64,000 bases of DNA from CAYRVX01 sp964427875 (GTDB lineage Bacteria; Planctomycetota; Phycisphaerae; SM23-33), in the NCBI GenBank assembly GCA_964427875.1, contig CAYRVX010000002.1, positions 1-64,000 of the forward strand, written 5' to 3'. This document shows positions 35,440 through 43,005 of the stretch, piece after piece (position 1 is the stretch's first letter; every line of letters starts with the position of its first letter). The notes under the pieces are model-generated. The model did not search any database. It was not told where the DNA came from and worked only from the letters and a program-made list of their open reading frames with translations. Made by a program: the position numbers and the translations under genes.

Positions 35440-37277
35440 CGCATGATCTGACCACGGTCCACCGTGCTGACGACGGTTTCCGTGAAGGAGTTAATCGAGA
35501 CGTATTTGGCAAAGAACCTCTCCAGCACCGCTCCCATCAGGAAGGCGCTGCCCCCCTCGAACGCCTCCTCATCCAAGGTGACGGTCACCTCCAACCCGCG
35601 GGCGAAGGCGATGGGCCCGGCCATGGCCACCCGGCGGGTGATCGGCCGGTACGAAACCGACTTGACCCCGTCGATCTGCTTGCGGATCGCCGGATCGCTG
35701 GCGTCGCCGTAGAGCTTCAGCAGGTCCCGCAGGGCCGCCGCACCGTCCTGCTCGTTGACGTCGACCAGAGACATGTAGTTCAGCGAGAGGTGGCTGACCG
35801 CCCGCCAGGCGATCTGGCCCTCGACGTGGGACGGTTTGGGTGGCGTCGGGCCGGCCGCGCAGCGGATCTCCTCCACCGGCGCGCTGATGTCCATCGTGAA
35901 GTCGGTCTTGGCGCGCCCCACGGCCATCTGAAGCGGCAGGTCCCGGTTGGTGCAGAGCGTGTCCACGCCGAGCTGGCGGAGGTCCGAGCGATACGGTGCC
36001 GCCCGTGCGTCCACCAGGGAGACGAACACCTCGCTGCCGCTGTAACTCGAGCGCTTCCCGTACTGACGCTCGCGCTGCGAGGTCGTCCGGGGAACTCGAT
36101 GAACCATGTAGTACGCCCCGTTGCCCCCGCCGCCCGATTCCACATCCGTTGCCGAGTAGAACGACTGGAACTCCATCTCCTCGTCGGCGCGGGCGCCGTA
36201 GCCGCTCACGCCAACCACCTTGTATACCTCGAAGTCCAGCGGACGCGTCCGGTCCGGCACCACGTGGAACTCCGAGAAACGAGTCGAGAGATGGATCCGG
36301 TCGGCCCGCTTCGGGAAGAGGTTGATCGCCGGCGAGCAGAACAGATGGAAGTTCGACGCGTCCACCATCCCCTGGAGCTCCAGGTCCGCCTCGCCCAGCA
36401 GAATGACCACGTCCATCATGGTTTCTTCGCTGTCGGCCATCGCCTCGTTCAGGCCGGCGAGCTCCACGAACGTGAACCGCTCGGGGAAGACGAAGTACTC
36501 GTGCAGCAGGCGATAGCCGTGAAAGCTCCTCGCGTCGTAAGGCAGCAGCGCCTCGCGGTTGTCAAAGCCGGCCCGGCGGATCGCCGTGGGCCCCAGCGTC
36601 TTCTGCCACCGCACCGGGTGCTGGATCGACTGGGCCACCACGCCGATCGTGTGGGCGAAAAGCTGCTCGTAGAGACGAGCCGGCGTCTGCTCGCCCCCGT
36701 GCAGGAACAGGCACACCTTCTCCAGATTCACCTCGCCAAAGGTCAGCCCGGCCGTGCACTCCAGGCGAATGCGGACCCCCGCCTTCGCCTCGTAGTACTT
36801 GGGAATCTCCAGTGCCGCCAGCCCCCGGGTATAGTACTGTGCCTCGACGATCTGAATTGGCAGCAGCGTCACGTCGTGCGCCGTGCGATACTCGCACGCC
36901 GTCTGCTCGCCCTTGCCCAGACTCGCCCGAAGGGCCGTGTCACGCGGCACGACAAAGCCCTCCGCCAGAGCTCCCTCCGTCAGGTCCGGGTGAAACTGCA
37001 CCACCGCCATGGAAGGGGTGGGGGTCAGGTAATGCGGATAGATCGTCTCCAGCATGGACTGCGTGAACCGCGGGAACTCGGCATCGAGCTTCAGGTGCAC
37101 GCGGGCGGCGAGGAAGGCAAAGCCCTCCAGCAAGCGCTCGACGTAGGGATCCGCACAGGCCAGCGCCTCCAGGCCCAGACGCCCGGCTATCTTCGGAAAC
37201 TCCCGCGCAAACTCCCCCCCCATCTCGCGCAGGTGCTGAAGCTCGCGGTTGTAGTACCTCAGCAGGCGCCTATCCAT
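35403..37277 (-). CDS. tssF: T6SS baseplate protein TssF (ImpG/VasA)
   Basis: A 624-residue TssF. The N-terminus shows the family block YYNRELQHLREMGGEFAREF, with FPKIAGRLGL next and DPYVERLLEGFAFLAARVHL soon after, as in other TssF proteins, and the length is typical. It builds the baseplate wedge together with TssG, TssE and TssK. The start overlaps the tssE end by 8 bases and its end overlaps tssG by 37 bases, so this is a tight coupled run. Confidence 0.95.
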   Translation of the reverse strand: MDRRLLRYYNRELQHLREMGGEFAREFPKIAGRLGLEALACADPYVERLLEGFAFLAARVHLKLDAEFPRFTQSMLETIYPHYLTPTPSMAVVQFHPDLTEGALAEGFVVPRDTALRASLGKGEQTACEYRTAHDVTLLPIQIVEAQYYTRGLAALEIPKYYEAKAGVRIRLECTAGLTFGEVNLEKVCLFLHGGEQTPARLYEQLFAHTIGVVAQSIQHPVRWQKTLGPTAIRRAGFDNREALLPYDARSFHGYRLLHEYFVFPERFTFVELAGLNEAMADSEETMMDVVILLGEADLELQGMVDASNFHLFCSPAINLFPKRADRIHLSTRFSEFHVVPDRTRPLDFEVYKVVGVSGYGARADEEMEFQSFYSATDVESGGGGNGAYYMVHRVPRTTSQRERQYGKRSSYSGSEVFVSLVDARAAPYRSDLRQLGVDTLCTNRDLPLQMAVGRAKTDFTMDISAPVEEIRCAAGPTPPKPSHVEGQIAWRAVSHLSLNYMSLVDVNEQDGAAALRDLLKLYGDASDPAIRKQIDGVKSVSYRPITRRVAMAGPIAFARGLEVTVTLDEEAFEGGSAFLMGAVLERFFAKYVSINSFTETVVSTVDRGQIMRWQARVGQRHIL

Positions 37278-37776
37278 TGGGCCGATCCCTTACCTGGCAC
37301 TGGCCCGTGTCCAGGTCGACCTCGGTGCGGACGTAGAGCGGATCGGGGGTGGGCTGGGCCCACAAATCGCCCCGGATCTCAAACGAAATCGCGTTGTGGT
37401 CCATCAGGCCATAGCCGGCGTTCACCTGAATCGACAACGTTCCCGGGAGAATCCGGGGCTCGAAACAGCGAATCGCCTCCAGGAGCTGTCGCTCGAAGTC
37501 CTCCGGCCGCAGGCCCGACGCCGTCACTCCGCACAGATCGGGAATCCCGTAGTTGAGCACAGATTGCGCGACCTCGCCGAACTCGGACAGGTCCTCCGCC
37601 GAAGAGTGGCAGCCGGTGTTCAACAACCAGTCCAGGTCGCGGAGCACGGCCGTCCGGTACCGCCTCAGGGAAACGACTCGCGTATCCCTGCTTTCGCTGA
37701 CGGACTCGGGGTGGTCATCGGTTAGACGATCCAGCAGACAGGGCTGAAGCCGCTCTGTCGGCGTCAGCTCAGCCAT
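37270..37776 (-). CDS. tssE: T6SS baseplate protein TssE (gp25-like)
   Basis: A 168-residue gp25-family protein. Conserved parts are visible: LRRYRTAVLRDLDWLLNT, then VLNYGIPDLCG, and near the C-terminus the strands ILPGTLSIQVN and AISFEIRGDLW. TssE initiates sheath assembly on the baseplate. The ATG at 37776 is chosen over the open frame upstream because GGGAGAGA lies just before it and because the family motif starts soon after. It overlaps tagJ by 8 bases and tssF by 8 bases. Confidence 0.92.
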   Translation of the reverse strand: MAELTPTERLQPCLLDRLTDDHPESVSESRDTRVVSLRRYRTAVLRDLDWLLNTGCHSSAEDLSEFGEVAQSVLNYGIPDLCGVTASGLRPEDFERQLLEAIRCFEPRILPGTLSIQVNAGYGLMDHNAISFEIRGDLWAQPTPDPLYVRTEVDLDTGQCQVRDRPNG

Positions 37777-38662
37777 CTGCGGTCTCTCCCGTGGGCGGTT
37801 CTGTTGTTTCCTCGGAGGTCGCTGGGCCCGCAGACTCACCTTCGGTCTGCTCCGAGGCCCCCGGCGGCTCCTCATTGTCCAGGACAACGCTTCGGATCTC
37901 GAGCAACGGATACTCCCCCTCATCGGTGGTCAGCATCCTCTGGCCGAGACCGATGAAGTGCCCTCCTTCGTGCTCGGTCCAATCCGTTTTCCGCCCGAGT
38001 TGGACCATCCCGTCGGTGCTGGTTTCGCTGCCGGCGTACCGCGTGGGGATCAGCCCGGGCGCCTGGCCGCCATTGGCCCACGTGAACTGCGCCTCGGCCC
38101 ACACCATGTTCCGAAGGGCCTTGGGCTCCTCGATGCGGATCGCCTTGATGCGCGAAAACGGCACCCAGAAGTACTTGTGCTCCACCACCACTTCGAGGAT
38201 CGGTCCCAGCCGGGTGTCCGCGTCGGCGATCCATTCGAAGGACTTGCCGTTGAGGCGGCCGGAAATCGCCGGTGCCTCCTCGAAGGCCCTGTCCCGAAGC
38301 TCTCTGGCGGGGGCGTACTGCCCCTGGGCGATCAACTCGGCCGCCTGGATAATCCAACTGACCCATTCGTCCGGTTCGCCGAACACCAGCGGCGACTTCC
38401 GCCCCTCAAAAACGGCCGTGCGGAGCGCCTCGGACTGCAGCGCCGGGCGACAGATCTCCGCCAGCAGCAGCTTCTGGCCGTCCAGCTCGGCGGCTACGTT
38501 CAACTGCGTCAGCGCCCGTTCCCAATCCCCCACGACCGACAGCATCTGGAAGAGGAACACCCGCAGCTCCGCCTTGGACGGATCCTCTCGGACTTGATCC
38601 TGAAGTCTCGCCAGCGCCTCATCCAGCCGGCCTTCGCGCAGAAGTTCCTCGGCTTCCTGCAT
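37769..38662 (-). CDS. tagJ: T6SS accessory protein TagJ (ImpE)
   Basis: A 297-residue ImpE/TagJ family protein. The N-terminal TPR-like helices (EELLREGRLDEALARLQDQV, then AELRVFLFQMLSVVGDWERA) and the C-terminal sandwich containing WVPFSRIKAIRIEEP are typical. In some systems TagJ contacts the sheath protein TssB and ClpV. The ATG at 38662 (GGAG 8 bases before) is preferred to one 36 bases upstream. The acidic, Thr/Glu-rich tail after residue 270 is not conserved in the family. It lies between hcp and tssE. Confidence 0.9.
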   Translation of the reverse strand: MQEAEELLREGRLDEALARLQDQVREDPSKAELRVFLFQMLSVVGDWERALTQLNVAAELDGQKLLLAEICRPALQSEALRTAVFEGRKSPLVFGEPDEWVSWIIQAAELIAQGQYAPARELRDRAFEEAPAISGRLNGKSFEWIADADTRLGPILEVVVEHKYFWVPFSRIKAIRIEEPKALRNMVWAEAQFTWANGGQAPGLIPTRYAGSETSTDGMVQLGRKTDWTEHEGGHFIGLGQRMLTTDEGEYPLLEIRSVVLDNEEPPGASEQTEGESAGPATSEETTEPPTGETADG

Positions 38663-38776
38663 AGCAGTCACTCCGGCCAGGTGCGGAGACCCGCGCATGG
38701 CCTCGTTAGAAGGAGCGGATCAGAAAACATGGGACGGACCGATAACGGGCCCGTCCCATGCCGTTCAGTTGCTGGC

Positions 38777-39277
38777 TTACATCGGCTTGTTCATCAGGGT
38801 GCTCCAGCCCGCCTGGACCGCAGCGCCCTTCTTGCCGCCACCGGTGATGTCCGTGGGAGTGTACTCCCAGTTGATCTGGCCGTAGCGGAAGGTGACCTCC
38901 TCCATCGGCAGGGGGTCTTCCGTGTCGGCCGAGCCGCTCGGGGAGACCGAGGCGACGATCACGTCCTTGAACGTGTAGACCATGAACGTGGTCTTGTCGC
39001 CCATCGCGCGGCACAGCTCGAAGCGGATGTTCGGGATGTGCTTGCCCGTGCAGCAGTGCAGCGACAGGATCGGCGTGGCGCTGTCGAGGCGGTGGACGAC
39101 GCTGAAGTCGGCGTGGTCCGCCCTGCCGCCGGTGTGCACGCCCTGGGCGCTCAACGCGCCGCCGACCGGCTGCGAAATCCTGTGGCTGTACGAGTTGATC
39201 TCGATCCATTTGCTGTGGGCTTCATCCGCGCTGTCGCCCTGGATCCCATCGATCTGGATGAACATGTCATAACTCAT
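38777..39277 (-). CDS. hcp: T6SS inner-tube protein Hcp (TssD)
   Basis: A 166-residue Hcp, the ring protein that stacks into the expelled tube. It starts SYDMFIQIDGIQGDS, has the family segments KWIEINSYSH and HTGGRADHADFSVVHRLD, and ends with the strands around WEYTPTDITGG. It is separated from tssC by a 149-base stretch with a hairpin and two direct repeats, which suggests extra control for this highly needed subunit. The ATG has AAGAGGAGA upstream. Confidence 0.96.
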   Translation of the reverse strand: MSYDMFIQIDGIQGDSADEAHSKWIEINSYSHRISQPVGGALSAQGVHTGGRADHADFSVVHRLDSATPILSLHCCTGKHIPNIRFELCRAMGDKTTFMVYTFKDVIVASVSPSGSADTEDPLPMEEVTFRYGQINWEYTPTDITGGGKKGAAVQAGWSTLMNKPM

Positions 39278-39321
39278 TCCAAGTCTCCTCTTGCTCTGGG
39301 GTATTAACCCACAAACGCTCT

Positions 39322-39379
39322 TGCGACCCAGTCCCCACTGCGGGGGCCCTCATGCGTCCCAGCCCCCACGGCGGGCGCC
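39322..39379. repeat. Tandem imperfect direct repeat in the hcp leader region
   Basis: Two about 27-base copies, 39322-39348 and 39353-39379, share TGCG-n-CCCAG-n-CCCCAC-n-GCGGG-n-GCC and start 31 bases apart, roughly three helical turns. They lie 45-102 bases upstream of the hcp ATG. Each has a small internal CCCC/GGGG hairpin. The phasing suits cooperative binding of a regulator, but nothing direct supports that. Confidence 0.5.
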
Positions 39380-39395
39380 GGGCGGCCCTTGCCTG

Positions 39396-39424
39396 CTTCA
39401 CCGATCACGTCCCGGTCGGTGAGG
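39396..39424 (-). terminator. Hairpin just after tssC (attenuator or RNA-stabilising element)
   Basis: An 11 bp stem with two G-T wobbles (39396-39406 with 39414-39424) and a 7-base loop begins 2 bases after the tssC stop on the minus strand. No T-tract follows, so it may protect or partially terminate the tssBC transcript ahead of hcp. Confidence 0.45.
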
Positions 39425-39426
39425 GG

Positions 39427-40935
39427 TTAGTCTGTCTTGGCTGACGGGAGCTTGCTGACCAGCCTCAGAGAGGCGGTCAGGCCTTCGAGCTGGTAATGCG
39501 GCCGGAGGTAGAAGTTCGCGGCGTAGTACCCCGGGTTGCCTTCCACTTCCTTGACCACCACTTCCGCCGCGGCCAGCGGGCGCCGGGCCTTGGCCTCTTC
39601 GGTGGCGTTGTGCGGGTCCGGCTCGACGTAGTTCATGATCCAGTCGTTGAGGTACTTCTCCATGTCCTCCCGTTCCTTGAACGACCCGATCTTGTCGCGG
39701 ACGATGCACTTGAGGAAGTGTGCAAAGCGGCTGCACGCGAAGATGTACGGCAGGCGGCTGCCCAGGTTGTCGTTGGCCGTCGCGTCGGGGTCGTCGTACT
39801 CGGCGGGTTTATGGAGGGTCTGGCCGCCGATGAAGACGGCGTAGTCGGTGTTCTTCCAGTGCGAGAGCGGCATGAACCCGTTCTTGGCGAGTTCCGCCTC
39901 GCGGCGGTCGGTGATGGCGATCTCGGTGGGGCACTTCATGTCCACGCCGCCGTCGTCGGTCGGGAAGGTGTGACAGGGCAGGCCTTCGACCATGCCGCCG
40001 GACTCCACGCCCCGGATCCGCGAGCACCAGCCGAACAGCTTGAACGCCCGGTTGATGTTCACGCCCATCGCGAAGGCCGAGTTCGACCAGACGTACTTCG
40101 AGTGGTCGGCGCCCTCGGTATCTTCCTCGAAATCGAACTCATCCACCGGGTTCGTGTCGGCGCCGTACGGCAGGCGGGAGAGGAACCGCGGCATCGTCAG
40201 GGAGATGTATCGCGAGTCTTCCGAGTCCCGCAGGCTCCGCCACGGAGCGTATTCGGGCGTCTGGAAGATCTTCGTCAGGTCGCGAGGGTCGCCCAGGGCC
40301 TGCCACGAATCCATGTTCATCACCCGAGGCGCGCCGGCTGCGACGAACGGCGCGTGCGCCGCCGCCGCGATCTGACCCATGCCCTGGAGGATCGCCACGT
40401 CCGGCGGCGTGTGGTCGAACTCGTAGTCGCCGATGATGCACCCGTAGGGCTCGCCGCCCGGCGTGCCGTACTCGTCCTCGTATAGCTTCTTGAACAGCGG
40501 GCTCTGGTCCCAGGCCGTGCCCTTGAACTTCTTCAGCGTCCGGCTCGTCTCCTTCTTCGTGATGTTCAGGACGCGGATCTTCAGCGTCTCGTCCGTCTCG
40601 GTGTTGTTCACCAGATGGCTCAGCCCGCGCCACGTGCCCTCCAGCTTCTTGAAGCTCTCGTGGTGAAGGATCTGGTTCAACTGCTCGGAGAGCTTCCTGT
40701 CGATCTCCGCGATCATCCCTTCGACGGTCCGAATCACGTCATCGGAGATCAGCGACGCCTCCCCGATCGCCTGCTGGGCCAGCGTCTGGACGGCCTCGGT
40801 GATGGCCGTCTTGGCGCCGTCGGTCTTCGGCTTGAACTCCTTGCTCAGGAGCATCTGGAAATCACCGAGCTCGGTCCTCTCGGCTACCTGCTCCGCTGCC
40901 TGGGCTTGCTGGGCTTCCTCGTTGGCTTCAGCCAT
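39427..40935 (-). CDS. tssC: T6SS sheath large subunit TssC (VipB/ImpC)
   Basis: A 502-residue TssC, the larger half of the contractile sheath. Family blocks include WRGLSHLVNNTETDETLKI, YGCIIGDYEFDHTPPDVAIL, LTMPRFLSRLPYGADTNPV and YAVFIGGQTLHKP. The Ala/Glu/Gln-rich N-terminus would be intertwined with TssB. The ATG at 40935 follows AGGAGGA and is preferred to one 18 bases upstream. It overlaps the end of tssB by 8 bases, consistent with equal synthesis of both sheath subunits. Confidence 0.97.
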   Translation of the reverse strand: MAEANEEAQQAQAAEQVAERTELGDFQMLLSKEFKPKTDGAKTAITEAVQTLAQQAIGEASLISDDVIRTVEGMIAEIDRKLSEQLNQILHHESFKKLEGTWRGLSHLVNNTETDETLKIRVLNITKKETSRTLKKFKGTAWDQSPLFKKLYEDEYGTPGGEPYGCIIGDYEFDHTPPDVAILQGMGQIAAAAHAPFVAAGAPRVMNMDSWQALGDPRDLTKIFQTPEYAPWRSLRDSEDSRYISLTMPRFLSRLPYGADTNPVDEFDFEEDTEGADHSKYVWSNSAFAMGVNINRAFKLFGWCSRIRGVESGGMVEGLPCHTFPTDDGGVDMKCPTEIAITDRREAELAKNGFMPLSHWKNTDYAVFIGGQTLHKPAEYDDPDATANDNLGSRLPYIFACSRFAHFLKCIVRDKIGSFKEREDMEKYLNDWIMNYVEPDPHNATEEAKARRPLAAAEVVVKEVEGNPGYYAANFYLRPHYQLEGLTASLRLVSKLPSAKTD

Positions 40936-41473
40936 CGCTCTGTTCCTCCTCACTCTCGCCCTCGGCGGGGGCTTCGTCTGTCGGCTTGGGTGCCGAGCCC
41001 AAGGCCTGGAGCAGTGCGGGGTCCTTCAGGAGCTTTCCGATCAGCTCCTCCGCTCCGCTCTTGCCGTCCATGTACCCCATCAGGTTCGACAACTGGGTCC
41101 GGGCGGTCAGGAGCTTGTTCAGCGGCTCGACCTTCCTGGCCACCGCGGCGGGGGAGAAGTCGTCCATGCGCTCGAACGTCAGGTCCACCGAAACGTTGCC
41201 CTCGCCCGTCAGGGTGTTGGGCACCTGGAAGGCCGCACGCGGCTTCATCGACTTCAGCCGATCGTCGAAGTTGTCCACGTCGATCTCGAGATACTTCCGA
41301 TCGGCGACCGGACCGAGCCCCTCTGCCGGCTTGCCGGACAGGTCCGCCATCACACCCATCACGAACGGCAGGCTGATCATCTTCTCGGCGCCGTACAGCT
41401 CCAGGTCATACTCGACCTGGACTCGTGGTGCCCGGTTTCGAGCTATGAATTTTTGGCTACTTTCTTTCGCCAT
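40928..41473 (-). CDS. tssB: T6SS sheath small subunit TssB (VipA/ImpB)
   Basis: A 181-residue TssB. Typical segments are RVQVEYDLELYGAEKMISLP, FVMGVMADLSG and the long helix RKVEPLNKLLTARTQLSNL. It pairs with TssC to form the sheath and presents the region removed by ClpV. It is the first gene after the near-consensus promoter at 41687-41716 and overlaps tssC by 8 bases. The acidic C-terminal tail (EGESEEEQSDG) is not part of the conserved core. Confidence 0.96.
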   Translation of the reverse strand: MAKESSQKFIARNRAPRVQVEYDLELYGAEKMISLPFVMGVMADLSGKPAEGLGPVADRKYLEIDVDNFDDRLKSMKPRAAFQVPNTLTGEGNVSVDLTFERMDDFSPAAVARKVEPLNKLLTARTQLSNLMGYMDGKSGAEELIGKLLKDPALLQALGSAPKPTDEAPAEGESEEEQSDG

Positions 41474-41686
41474 GGCTGCTCCTTTCTAGACATTGGCCCG
41501 ATGCGTGCAGCAGGGCTCTGCTTCCAACGGATCGATCGCTTGGCTATGCCGCTTAAACTGCAACAGAGAAACTGATTGTTCCACTAGGACGCTCGACTTG
41601 TCTCACGCCAAACAGGTCCGCCCCCGATCCAAAGCATACCCGTCACACAAGTCCGTCTTGGCAGGCAAACTTGCCGGCACACACAA

Positions 41687-41716
41687 ATTGTACCCATCGC
41701 GTTTTCGCCGTGTCAA
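41687..41716 (-). promoter_or_regulatory. Near-consensus sigma-70 promoter of the tssBC-hcp operon
   Basis: On the minus strand a perfect -35 TTGACA (41711-41716) and a -10 TACAAT (41687-41692, 5/6) are separated by 18 bases. It is the best promoter in the window and faces tssB. The expected start near 41680 gives a leader of about 205 bases, long enough for post-transcriptional control. Confidence 0.65.
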
Positions 41717-41762
41717 CTTGAATGATTTATTTACGCCCACCGGTCAGACGCCCCCGGAAGCT

Positions 41763-41794
41763 CCCGGCCGCTGCGGTCCCGTTGCGGGGCCGGG
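41763..41794 (-). terminator. GC-rich hairpin after tssA
   Basis: CCCGGCC (41763-41769) and GGCCGGG (41788-41794) form a 7 bp stem that can extend inward, 45 bases after the tssA stop. There is no T-tract on the transcript. It separates tssA from the tssB promoter and may weaken read-through from the tps-tssA side. Confidence 0.35.
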
Positions 41795-41838
41795 CACTTC
41801 CCTGCGCGGCCTGCCCAACGGTCTCCCTTCCTGGCGAA

Positions 41839-42942
41839 CTAGTACTGCTGAGGAGGCTCTTCCATGGGGCCGCTGATCACCTGGATCTGCCTCAGCGAAT
41901 CGGGAGTGAGGTCCTGGATGATCTCCATGAAGTTCTTCCGAACGAGCTTCTTGGCCCGCTTGAGAAGCAGCGGCACCGGGCTGGACGGCTCGGTTCGCTC
42001 GTAGTACTCACAGACCCTGTCGAGGACCCGGATGACGTCCTCGGGCGACCGGACGGCCCCGGAGATGCCGGGCCCGGCGGCCGCGCCGGCCTCGGCGCCG
42101 GCGGCCGCACCGGCCTCTTCGCTGCCCGCACCGACGGCCGCGCCGACCCGGGCCAGGTAGTCATTCACACACGTGCCGATTTCCTTGAGAAGGTCCTGGT
42201 ACCCGCCGAAGTCGATCGCGTTTCCGCTGCCCACGCGCTGCGTCAGCAGCGAGTCGATGACGCCGACGTGCTCGACCGCTTCTTCCGCCGCCCTGGCCGT
42301 CGCCTGAAGACCTTCCACCAGCTCCGCCTGCTGGTTCGGGTTCAGCTTCTCGCCCGTAAACGCCGCGTCGAGCTCCACCCGATCGGGGGGCGCCTGGCCG
42401 CCCTCCGTCTCGCCCGGAGAGGCATCTCCCTTGGCGACCCGGATATCTCGCAGGCTGTAGCTCCTGTGAAACACGGGGGAATCGCACAGCGTTGCCGTCA
42501 GAAGAAGGTCGAAGCTGATCGGCGTGTCCTGCATCTCCCCCGGCGCGGCGAAGGCGGACAGGACGTTCATCCGCTCCGTCGGGTCATAGTCATCGTCGGG
42601 ATCCAGTTGCGGATGGGCCTGGTCCCAGTATCGCTCGAGCATGCCCCGAAGAAGAGCCAGCCCGTCCCGAACGCCGGGAATGCCCTCCGTTCTCGTCAGC
42701 GCCTGGATCAAGTACACCACGAGGCGCAAGTCCCTGCTACGCTCCAGCAGCGCGGCGGCTTGCTTGCGGACCTCCGACCAGTCCGCCTCCTCCGCCTGGA
42801 CGACCGTATCACCGACCTGCTGCTCCGGAGTGCCCTGCAGGATCCGTTCGACCTCCAGATAGGCCGGATCGTACATCAGGTCCTCGCCACACGGAGACTC
42901 CGGATCGATCTCCGTAAGGAAACTGTCGACGTCGATAGCCAT
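41839..42942 (-). CDS. tssA: T6SS assembly protein TssA (ImpA)
   Basis: A 367-residue TssA. The N-terminal ImpA domain is clear: IDPESPCGEDLMYDPAYLEV, then LRLVVYLIQALTRTEGI and LLRGMLERYWDQAHPQLD, with DDDYDPTERMNVLSAF following. An Ala/Gly-rich linker leads to a C-terminal helical domain (VIRVLDRVCEYYERTEPSSP, then PLLLKRAKKLV) typical of the short-type TssA that caps and primes tail growth. It is transcribed 63 bases after the giant TpsA gene, not from the tssB promoter, so it may share a transcript with the TPS pair. Confidence 0.94.
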   Translation of the reverse strand: MAIDVDSFLTEIDPESPCGEDLMYDPAYLEVERILQGTPEQQVGDTVVQAEEADWSEVRKQAAALLERSRDLRLVVYLIQALTRTEGIPGVRDGLALLRGMLERYWDQAHPQLDPDDDYDPTERMNVLSAFAAPGEMQDTPISFDLLLTATLCDSPVFHRSYSLRDIRVAKGDASPGETEGGQAPPDRVELDAAFTGEKLNPNQQAELVEGLQATARAAEEAVEHVGVIDSLLTQRVGSGNAIDFGGYQDLLKEIGTCVNDYLARVGAAVGAGSEEAGAAAGAEAGAAAGPGISGAVRSPEDVIRVLDRVCEYYERTEPSSPVPLLLKRAKKLVRKNFMEIIQDLTPDSLRQIQVISGPMEEPPQQY

Positions 42943-43005
42943 GGCGGTTCGACCTCCGGCTGCCTGGATTCCTGCCTTGACCTCGCCCTCAGACGGGCCC
43001 GGCCG

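Larger units (their letters stand above)
41474..41838. other. 365-base control region between tssA and tssB
   Basis: This gap contains no gene. It has an AT-rich centre (about 41680-41735), the sigma-70-type promoter at 41687-41716, an upstream GAATGATTTA shared with the tpsB leader, and a GC hairpin after tssA. It leaves a leader of about 200 bases before tssB, with a GGCAAACTTGCC palindrome at about 41664-41675. Confidence 0.7.
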
